This document shows positions 6,867 to 13,518 of a stretch of DNA of 15,988 nt, piece after piece; position 1 is the first letter of the stretch; each line of letters opens with the position of its first letter. The notes beneath the pieces are model-generated. The model was not told where the DNA came from, did no database searches, and saw only the letters and a program-made list of their open reading frames with translations. Made by a program: the position numbers and the translations under genes. This DNA is from SZAS-79 sp038211455 (GTDB lineage: Bacteria; Pseudomonadota; Gammaproteobacteria; Burkholderiales; SG8-39), in NCBI GenBank assembly GCA_038211455.1, contig JBBQVP010000096.1, forward strand, positions 1 through 15,988, read 5' to 3'.

Positions 6867-9800
6867 AGCGAAGGCCGTATTCCAGGATGGACGCGCCGCT
6901 TGATCCACCGCCGCGAGACCGGTTCCAGTAGAGCGAAAGCTGGTCGGCGCCGAATACACTCCCGCCGACGCCGAATAGCGCATTGTAGCCGCTACCCGAG
7001 AGCGAACTGCTGGTTCGGCTGAAGCTTCCCCACGGGCGCAGGCTGCGCGAGTACACATCGCGGGCGCTTTCGCCGAATCCAATCCCCGCGCCCACGACGC
7101 GCGAGTTCTGCGGGATGAAAAACGCCGGCCCGGGAATGCCTCCGAGCGGGTTGAGCTGCGCGGTTTGCGCGTCGCTGTTCGCGTCTGCGCTGAATCGGTA
7201 ACCGGCCGCCGTGAGCCGTAGCGTCAGGTCCGGATACTCGACCCGCATCCGGTGCCCAAGCTCGAATTCGGTTGCGCTGCCGCTGCCCAGGTGCGCGCCG
7301 TTCTGGGTCTGGTAGCGCGCACTGCGCACGCCGCCCGCGAGGTATTCGCGCTTTGCAAAGGCGTACTGGAAGCGTGCCGCCAGTTCGTCCTTGGAGCCGC
7401 CGATGGCGAGGGCCGTGGAATCCAGCGTCCGGTCGTTGCGTGTCGCTGTGACCAGGGTGGAGAGCCGCCTGCCCCACTCGGTATACAGGCCGAGGCGGAG
7501 GGAGGTCTGGTCGGCAAACGCGCTGCGCTCGCCGAAACCGGCCTCCATCCAGCCCGAGTCGAGCAGCATGCGCAACGTGACGCGCGTTTCGCGATCGCGC
7601 GCCGGGACTCCCGTGAGCACTGCGTTGTCGCGGCTTGACTGCGTGGCGTCGCGCCACTCGAGCGCGAGCCGCAGGCGCGGCGTGATCCACACCTGGACCT
7701 GGCCTTCGACCGGGCGGCTTCGGATGACACCGCGCTGCGAGCTGAGGGCGCTGCCGACCAGGCGGTTTGCGCCGGCAAGCAAGGTGTCGGACAGTTGCAG
7801 GTGCAGCCTGTCGTCGTCAGGCCGGCGCGTCTGCTCCTCAAAGGCCAGCGTCTGCGCAAGCCGGTTCCGGCGCAGCATGCGGGCGGCCTCGATCCGGCTT
7901 TCCGCCGGGATCGTTGCTCCCTTGTCGGCAAGCAGGCGTTCGGCCGCCTCGGTGTCGTTTTCCGCCAGCGCAACCGCGATCCCGGCCCAGCCGGGCGCGG
8001 CGAGCTTGCGTCCGTACTGCAGCCAGAGCCAGGCCTTGGCGTTCGCCGACTGCCCGGTGGACAGCGCCCACGAAAGGACCAGTTCCTTTACCGCGGCTGA
8101 GCGGTTCTTCTCGTCCGGCGCAGGCGTCGCTGCGAAGTCGCGCCGCATCAGGTCGCGGATCACCGCCAGCGCGGTGTCTGCCGGTGCAAGTGTCAGCGCG
8201 AGGCGCGCAACAGTCTCGCGCAGCGCCTGGTCGTCGCGCGCTGCGCCGCTCGCCGCGAGCTTGCGCACCACATCCCATGCCTGCCGGCGCACGCGCCCGG
8301 ACTCGCCTGCCCGTCCCGCCTGCTCGAGCGCGTCGGCGTAGGCCATCAGCACCAGGTAGTCGCCCGCCTGGTCGCGAGCGAGGCGCGCGTGGAAAGGCAG
8401 CGCGCGCAGGGGCTCGGCGAGCGATGCCCAGCCGGCGGCCTGCAGCGCCCACAGCTCCCGGCTGTCCGGTGCTGTGCGCGCGATGTCCTCGAGCTGCCGC
8501 CTGAGAGCCAGCTTGTCCTTGGAATCGATCAGCAGCCAGGCATAGGCGGTCTTCAGTTCCGCATTTTGCGGCGCGATCGCCATGGCACGTTCCAGGTCGA
8601 CGCGCGCCCCCTTGAGATCGGCGCCTGCCTGCCGGTACTGCGCGCGCAGCGAATAGAAGTAGGCAATGCGCGCGAAAAGCTCTTCGTCCTTCGGGCCGAG
8701 CGCGTCGTACAGGCGCCGCATCGCGGGCAGGTCCTTGCGCTCCCAGAAGATTTCGAGCGCCGAGAGCAGCAGCCCCGGGGTTCGAAAGCGCTCGAAACCG
8801 AACCCGGCAATGCGCGCCGCTTCCTCCGGGTGCGTATCGCGCAGCAGGGTGACCAGGCGGTCGAAATCCCCGGGGTCCGCTTCCTTGCGTCCCGAGAGTG
8901 CGCGGTAGGCGAAGGTGGCCGATTCATCCTGCTGCAGTCGCCAGGCGAGGTCGCCGAGCAGGTCCCAGTAGTCGCCGGCCTCGGGCCGGATCTTCGCGCG
9001 ATGCGTATTCAGCAGGTCGTGCGCGTCGCGGAAACGTCCCGCGAGCACGAGCAGCGTGGCAGTGCGCACCATGCGTTCTTCGTTCGGCCCGGCGACGGCG
9101 ATGATTTTCTGGTTCAGCACAATCGCGTGGTCACGCTCGCCGGCGCGTTCGGCGAGGTCGGCGGCGAGTTCCAGTGAGTGAATTACACGCGTCGCGGCGT
9201 AGTGCGCCTCGAACCACTTCAGGCCATCGCGCGGACGGCCGAGCCGTTCGTAGAGCTGCGCGAGGTTGTCCAGGTCCGCGGGACGCGCACGCCCGCTCTC
9301 GACCTGGTGCAGCGTCGCCGCGAACAGCGCCTCGTCCGCCTGCAGTCCCGGGGCCAGGCGCAGCACGCCCTGCCAGGCGTCGGCCCGACCGCCGCGTTGC
9401 GCGAGGTAAAGCCATTGTTGGAGTGCGTCCTCGGGATGACGCGACCATTCGGCGGCCTTGGCGAGGCGTTCCCGCCAGGCGAGGTCGTCGGGGCGCTGCG
9501 CGACCGCGGCCTTTGCCACGCGCCAGGCGTCCTCGACATTGCCGTTGGCAAGGAAGACCTCATAGGCGAAGGTGTATACCCGTTCGTCATAAGGCCGCAT
9601 TTTCCCGGGTGTCGATTCGACGCCGGTTTCGGCGTGCGCGGCGCGCACCAGCCACGCAGCGACCCTCTCCACGATGCCGGGCCGAAGTTGCGCGCCTGCA
9701 GGCGGTGCGGCGGGCCAGAGGACGCGCTTGATCCAGCGCTGGGCCAGGTCAGGACGCCCGGAGGCGAGCGCGATCTTCACCAGCGCAAGGATCGTGTCCT

Positions 9801-10560
9801 CGTCATCCGCAAGGTCGCCAAGCTGCGCCTCTGCGGCGGCAATCGCTTCCGCAAGCAGGTTGCCGGACTGCAGCGTGCGCACGCCTTCGAGGTACCAGGC
9901 CCGTGCATCCGCGCGGGTTGCGGCATGCCGGCGCGCCGTGAACCAGAGTTGCGACGAGAGGCGGTAGTCGCCTTCGCCCAGCATCGCCTTCGCGGTGCGC
10001 ACGAACCATGCCGGATTGCGCTCGACGGCGGCGAGCCGGGTATAGATGATCGAGCGCAGAATCGGGTCCTGGGCGCCGCGCGTGCCGTCCGCGATCCGCA
10101 GCAGTTCATCGTGCTCCCAGGTTTCGTTCATATGCCTGCGCAGGTAGGCGGCGCGGGCAGGCGCGCTGGGCAGCGCGGCGGCATGCAGCAGCTTGGCGCG
10201 ACGGCGCAGCGGCGCGTCGCTGGCCGACTCGAGTGGGGCGATCAGCTGCAGCGTGTCTGCAGGCCGGTTCTGCGCAAGCCGGGCTTCGGCTAGCAGCAGT
10301 GTGGTTTTGGCATTCGTCGGGTCGACCCGGATCAGGTTGACCAGATAGCCGATCGTCAGGGGATCGTCGCGGCGCGCCTGGAATATCCGGTCGAGAAGTT
10401 GTTGCCGCGGGTAGAGCACCAGCAACGTGGCCGCGACGGCGACGGCGAGGCTGGTGAGGGTCAGGGGCGAGACCAGGCGGGCACGCGGCCGCGGGCGTGA
10501 CCCGGGGCGCAGGCTTGCGTCCCCGCTAGTGGCAGCGGACGGCGATATCGTCTGCGGCAT
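6841..10560 (-). CDS. pelB: PelB, outer-membrane porin with periplasmic TPR superhelix for Pel export
   Basis: This 1239-residue protein is slightly longer than the roughly 1190 of the Pseudomonas protein. A proline/arginine-rich N-terminus is followed by one membrane helix (about 29-50), which anchors it in the inner membrane or acts as an uncleaved signal. Next comes a very long helical region with many TPR-like repeats (about 60-900), for example QLLDRIFQARRDDPLTIGYL and repeated L-A-x-x-Y/L-x-x-x-G patterns. The last 290 or so residues alternate as beta strands and end in a typical outer-membrane beta-signal (LRYEYLFDRF, terminal Phe). In known systems the barrel is the export pore and the TPRs recruit PelA and PelC. 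The open frame runs on to 10902, but that extension is Arg/Ser/Ala-rich pelA shadow. The first sensible start is ATG at 10560, overlapping pelA by 35 bp with no good ribosome site, so coupling is likely. Confidence 0.93.
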   Translation of the reverse strand: MPQTISPSAATSGDASLRPGSRPRPRARLVSPLTLTSLAVAVAATLLVLYPRQQLLDRIFQARRDDPLTIGYLVNLIRVDPTNAKTTLLLAEARLAQNRPADTLQLIAPLESASDAPLRRRAKLLHAAALPSAPARAAYLRRHMNETWEHDELLRIADGTRGAQDPILRSIIYTRLAAVERNPAWFVRTAKAMLGEGDYRLSSQLWFTARRHAATRADARAWYLEGVRTLQSGNLLAEAIAAAEAQLGDLADDEDTILALVKIALASGRPDLAQRWIKRVLWPAAPPAGAQLRPGIVERVAAWLVRAAHAETGVESTPGKMRPYDERVYTFAYEVFLANGNVEDAWRVAKAAVAQRPDDLAWRERLAKAAEWSRHPEDALQQWLYLAQRGGRADAWQGVLRLAPGLQADEALFAATLHQVESGRARPADLDNLAQLYERLGRPRDGLKWFEAHYAATRVIHSLELAADLAERAGERDHAIVLNQKIIAVAGPNEERMVRTATLLVLAGRFRDAHDLLNTHRAKIRPEAGDYWDLLGDLAWRLQQDESATFAYRALSGRKEADPGDFDRLVTLLRDTHPEEAARIAGFGFERFRTPGLLLSALEIFWERKDLPAMRRLYDALGPKDEELFARIAYFYSLRAQYRQAGADLKGARVDLERAMAIAPQNAELKTAYAWLLIDSKDKLALRRQLEDIARTAPDSRELWALQAAGWASLAEPLRALPFHARLARDQAGDYLVLMAYADALEQAGRAGESGRVRRQAWDVVRKLAASGAARDDQALRETVARLALTLAPADTALAVIRDLMRRDFAATPAPDEKNRSAAVKELVLSWALSTGQSANAKAWLWLQYGRKLAAPGWAGIAVALAENDTEAAERLLADKGATIPAESRIEAARMLRRNRLAQTLAFEEQTRRPDDDRLHLQLSDTLLAGANRLVGSALSSQRGVIRSRPVEGQVQVWITPRLRLALEWRDATQSSRDNAVLTGVPARDRETRVTLRMLLDSGWMEAGFGERSAFADQTSLRLGLYTEWGRRLSTLVTATRNDRTLDSTALAIGGSKDELAARFQYAFAKREYLAGGVRSARYQTQNGAHLGSGSATEFELGHRMRVEYPDLTLRLTAAGYRFSADANSDAQTAQLNPLGGIPGPAFFIPQNSRVVGAGIGFGESARDVYSRSLRPWGSFSRTSSSLSGSGYNALFGVGGSVFGADQLSLYWNRSRGGGSSGASILEYGLRYEYLFDRF

Positions 10561-13294
10561 GGCTGCTGAGTTCGTAGCGGCCGGACTTGCCCGGCTTGAG
10601 CGGTTTCCCCGACACGCTGACGCTGCATCCGGCCGCGCCGCGAAGCGAGAATTCGATCGGACGGTGTCCGGATAGCGCAAACCGGATCCCGTCCGGAACG
10701 GGCATGAACGCGGTGACCCGTGCATTTGCGTCGCCCAGCGACGCGCCCGCGGGCGCGTCCTTGCGCAACTCGAAGCGCGCCTCTTCCGCGGCAAGGTGGA
10801 CATACACCGAGCCCTGGTGCGCTGCGTAGCCGGCGATGCCGCGGCCGGTGGGAAAGCCCAGCGCGGCAGGCGCGCGCAAGGTGCGCAGGCTGTTCGCGCC
10901 ACGCACCAGCCAGTTCCCGTCGATGTCGTGCGCGATCACTGCGCGTTGGAAATCAGTCACCTTGGCAATGTATTCGGAGGCGTAGACCGGATGCATGGGC
11001 CGCGCCATTGCCCAGTCATAGGCCTTGTGCAGGGCGGCGAGCGAGGCCGTCTTGGTGGTTGAGTACATGTGGTAGTAGATGTCCACCGGCTTGAGGCGGC
11101 GCGGCGATTCAGTGAGTTCGAAGGTCTCGATCACGCGCTCGAAGCCGTAGTAAGGCCCTTGCCAGAGGTTGGTGTAGACGTTCTCATTCTGGTTCGGCGC
11201 GTACACCTGGAAGTGTTTCCCGCGGGGAATGCCCAGCGGCGAGACCAGCGTGAGCGAGGGGTCCGCGCGGGTAATGAACGTGTCACCGCCGTTCATGTTG
11301 TAGACGCCGGCCGCTTCGGTCGCCGCCAGCGGCTCCTCGTCCGGGTCGCAGTCGCCGGTCCACAGAAACACCTTGGTGCGCTTGCCGCGGGGCGCGAGGG
11401 ATACGTTGATGTAGTCGATCGAACCCTGTACCTCGGCGCGCGTGCTGTAGGTGTAGTTCGGGATCTTCAGCGCGTACGTTTCGGATGCTGTCACCGACGC
11501 GAGCTTCGCCGAGGCCTCCGCCGCGCGCCAGCGGAACGGGTGGGAAAACGAGTGGCTGGCGATCTCGACGTCCTGGTGCGCGAAAATCTTCCGCGCAATC
11601 GGCTCGAGCACCGGCGCGAGTTCGGGGTGCACGCCTTTGGCCGAGATCTCCCCTTCGATGATCGAGATGGTGTGAGGAATCTTGTAGCGCGCGAGGATGT
11701 CGGTGAGCAGCACCTCGCCGGAGAAGCGCCGGTCGCTGGTTTCCGCGCGGCTCGCAAACCCGTCCCCGTCGATATGCGCGAGCAGCAGCCGTCTTCCTGT
11801 CTCGGTGGTGGTGTCCGGCACCGGCATGTCGGGCAGGTCGAGCGCGCGCCGGTAAAAGGCGAACGGGTCGATCACCCAGCGTTTCGAGGTCAGCCCGGGC
11901 AGGGTGATCACGTTGTAGGGATACAGCGCGTAGCCTCCCCATGGCGTAAAGGCCGCTGCGTCCATCCGCTCCCCCGCGCGGCCGCTCAGCGTCAGCAACG
12001 GGACCGCCCCGGCGGTTCCCTTCGCCAGCGTGATCGGCTGGTACGCGCGCCGGTCGGGGAAGGGCTCGATCTCGAATCCCATGATCGGGTCGCGGTAAGC
12101 GATCGCAAGCGGATCCAGCGCCGCCTTGGGCGGTCCCAGTGAGAGCCCCAGCGCAGCCGCGCGCGCGGCGGTCATCCGGATGCCCAGGTCGCCCAGGATC
12201 GCGACACGCACGCCGGCATCGATCTGGCGCTGCAGCCAGGCATAGAGTTTTGCGTCATGGCGCGACGGGTCGGTGAATCGCATCACGATTCCCGCCACCC
12301 TGCCGGTCAGGGGGTATTCGGGCAGGCCCTCGCTGACCTCCACATACTCGGCCACGTAGCCCAGGTAATTCAGCGGCATGGTCGCGACGCGGTGCACGTC
12401 CTGATAGATGAGCTGGTCGGTCTTGTCCAGCTTCTCGTAGAGCATCAGCACCTTGCGCGGCATGACTTCGAGCGCGCCGACGCCTAGGATGTCCAGTTCC
12501 GGCGTGGACACCCACGGAATGAAGCCGTCGGCGGCAATGCGCCGCGCCGTGGCACGGGCAAGGGCGCGGTCTTTGGCCTCGACATAGTCGATGAAGATCG
12601 CCGGCAGCCGGTACTCGTCGCGCACGCGCTTCATCTGGGCGCTGAGCCAGTCGCGGTCCGCCTGCGGCACCTGCGCATATTTCTTTGCGCCGTGATCGTA
12701 CGCCCGGTACAGCGATTCGGCCGCGACCGCGTAGGCGAGGCCGTGCACCTGCGGGAGGATCTCGAAGCCGCGGTTGAACATCAGCCTGGCCTCGGGAAAT
12801 TTCTGCTTCACACGCCGGATCACCGCCGCGAGCCCGGCCTCCTGGCGCGCCCGCGCAGCATCGGTTTTTGCCACCAGGTGGTAGGAGTCGAGCGTGTCGA
12901 GGAAGAAGCCGCGAAAGCCGCGCTCCCACAGCGGGCGCAGCATCCGCTCGCAGAAAAACTCGGCCCACGCATCCTGCGACTGGTCGATGACCGCGCTGTC
13001 GAAGGCGGGGTTGACGCCGAGTTTCCAGTCCGCCGGGATGTCCTTGAAATACGCCCGGGACGGATGCACCTCGCCCAGGCTCACATAGGCAAACCATGCG
13101 GTGTGCCTGGCGTCGGGCAGGGGCCGGGGCGCATGGTCCGGTTCGAGCACCACGGCATCGAACGCGGCGAGTTCATCCATCGGCGGCGATGCGCCATAGA
13201 ACAGCGCGACAGCAGGCGAAGCCTGCGCGGCCTGTGCGCACGGCAGCCCCGCGAGCGCCGCTAGAAAAAACGCGATGAGCAGTCGGATCAGCAT
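10526..13294 (-). CDS. pelA: PelA, periplasmic Pel hydrolase and deacetylase
   Basis: This is a 922-residue first gene of the operon. A cleavable signal peptide (MLIRLLIAFFLAALAGLPCA, ending near AQA-AQA at 23-25) sends it to the periplasm. The N-terminal glycoside hydrolase domain (about 28-285, GH166 type) keeps an acidic residue in a conserved place, E193 (AVAAESLYRAYD). A middle Rossmann-like part (about 325-480) follows. The deacetylase domain starts near 500 and has the metal/catalytic set D509 (HIDGDG, also D511), H581 and H585 (SHSFSHPF). The D509 to H581 and H585 spacing matches that of the catalytic D528, H600 and H604 of Pseudomonas PelA. The C-terminal part (about 800-922) is beta-rich. 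In the family the deacetylase makes the polymer cationic and the hydrolase trims or releases it. The start is the first in-frame ATG before the signal peptide; only a weak TTGAG lies upstream. Confidence 0.96.
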   Translation of the reverse strand: MLIRLLIAFFLAALAGLPCAQAAQASPAVALFYGASPPMDELAAFDAVVLEPDHAPRPLPDARHTAWFAYVSLGEVHPSRAYFKDIPADWKLGVNPAFDSAVIDQSQDAWAEFFCERMLRPLWERGFRGFFLDTLDSYHLVAKTDAARARQEAGLAAVIRRVKQKFPEARLMFNRGFEILPQVHGLAYAVAAESLYRAYDHGAKKYAQVPQADRDWLSAQMKRVRDEYRLPAIFIDYVEAKDRALARATARRIAADGFIPWVSTPELDILGVGALEVMPRKVLMLYEKLDKTDQLIYQDVHRVATMPLNYLGYVAEYVEVSEGLPEYPLTGRVAGIVMRFTDPSRHDAKLYAWLQRQIDAGVRVAILGDLGIRMTAARAAALGLSLGPPKAALDPLAIAYRDPIMGFEIEPFPDRRAYQPITLAKGTAGAVPLLTLSGRAGERMDAAAFTPWGGYALYPYNVITLPGLTSKRWVIDPFAFYRRALDLPDMPVPDTTTETGRRLLLAHIDGDGFASRAETSDRRFSGEVLLTDILARYKIPHTISIIEGEISAKGVHPELAPVLEPIARKIFAHQDVEIASHSFSHPFRWRAAEASAKLASVTASETYALKIPNYTYSTRAEVQGSIDYINVSLAPRGKRTKVFLWTGDCDPDEEPLAATEAAGVYNMNGGDTFITRADPSLTLVSPLGIPRGKHFQVYAPNQNENVYTNLWQGPYYGFERVIETFELTESPRRLKPVDIYYHMYSTTKTASLAALHKAYDWAMARPMHPVYASEYIAKVTDFQRAVIAHDIDGNWLVRGANSLRTLRAPAALGFPTGRGIAGYAAHQGSVYVHLAAEEARFELRKDAPAGASLGDANARVTAFMPVPDGIRFALSGHRPIEFSLRGAAGCSVSVSGKPLKPGKSGRYELSSHAADDIAVRCH

Positions 13295-13518
13295 CTCAAG
13301 ACTAAGAGTACACTAATTCCTACAAAACAATGAGTTAGCTTGAATACTCTAGATTTTAGATAGTTGACGTTGACGTAAACGTAAAGTACGCTCCGATGGT
13401 TGCGAACCGTGGTGGTGGTGCCGCTGTCCGCCAAATCCGTGCAGACTTCAACCCTTGCGCGTGCGTCGGTGCATGCGCCGTTGCTCCTGTTGCCTCCAAC
13501 ACCAAGGCGAGACCCGAT
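13295..13518. promoter_or_regulatory. Divergent intergenic region between pelA and icmF
   Basis: This 224-bp region separates the two divergent genes. The part nearest pelA (about 13295-13390) is strikingly A+T rich for this window, as expected for promoters; the part nearest icmF returns to high G+C. On the minus strand TAAAAT (13353-13358) is a possible -10 for pelA, about 60 bp before its ATG. The only upstream -35-like hexamer I see is TTTACG with a 15-bp spacer, so the pelA promoter is weakly supported. The ACGT repeats at 13364-13385 are described separately. I see no terminator hairpin and no structured RNA. Confidence 0.6.
13364..13392 (+). promoter_or_regulatory. Candidate icmF promoter with ACGT-type operator (LiuR-like, inferred)
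   Basis: Three ACGT cores occur at 6-bp spacing (13367, 13373, 13379). The right two form a 16-bp near-palindrome at 13370-13385 (TTGACGTAAACGTAAA, half-sites TTGACGT and TTTACGT in opposite directions). TTGACG at 13364-13369 matches a -35 element in five of six bases. A weak -10-like TACGCT lies 17 bp further on at 13387-13392, so the palindrome fills the spacer. This placement is typical of MerR-family regulators. ACGT palindromes of this style are associated with LiuR, the MerR-family regulator of branched-chain acyl-CoA catabolism in proteobacteria, which would suit icmF; that assignment is from memory of the motif and not proven here. The site also lies 70-90 bp upstream of pelA and could affect it. 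Confidence 0.45.

Noticed and set aside
6867..7082. N-terminal extension of the cyclase reading frame by 72 codons
   Set aside because: It overlaps the pelB beta-barrel end, which is clearly coding in another frame. The membrane helix that starts the cyclase comes only after the pelB stop.
9178..10293. Plus-strand open frame of 371 codons opposite pelB (and similar ones at 11069-12142 and 1292-2455)
   Set aside because: They are antisense to well-identified Pel genes, have no ribosome site or family features, and have the composition expected from reverse reading of G+C-rich codons.
10561..10902. N-terminal extension of the pelB reading frame by 114 codons
   Set aside because: It lies wholly inside pelA, is Arg/Ser/Ala-rich and low in hydrophobic structure, and the recognisable PelB N-terminus with its membrane helix begins after ATG at 10560.
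13347..13358. Short inverted repeat TCTA-gattt-TAGA as a possible terminator or operator
   Set aside because: The stem is only 4 bp, A+T rich, and lies between divergent starts where no terminator is needed.
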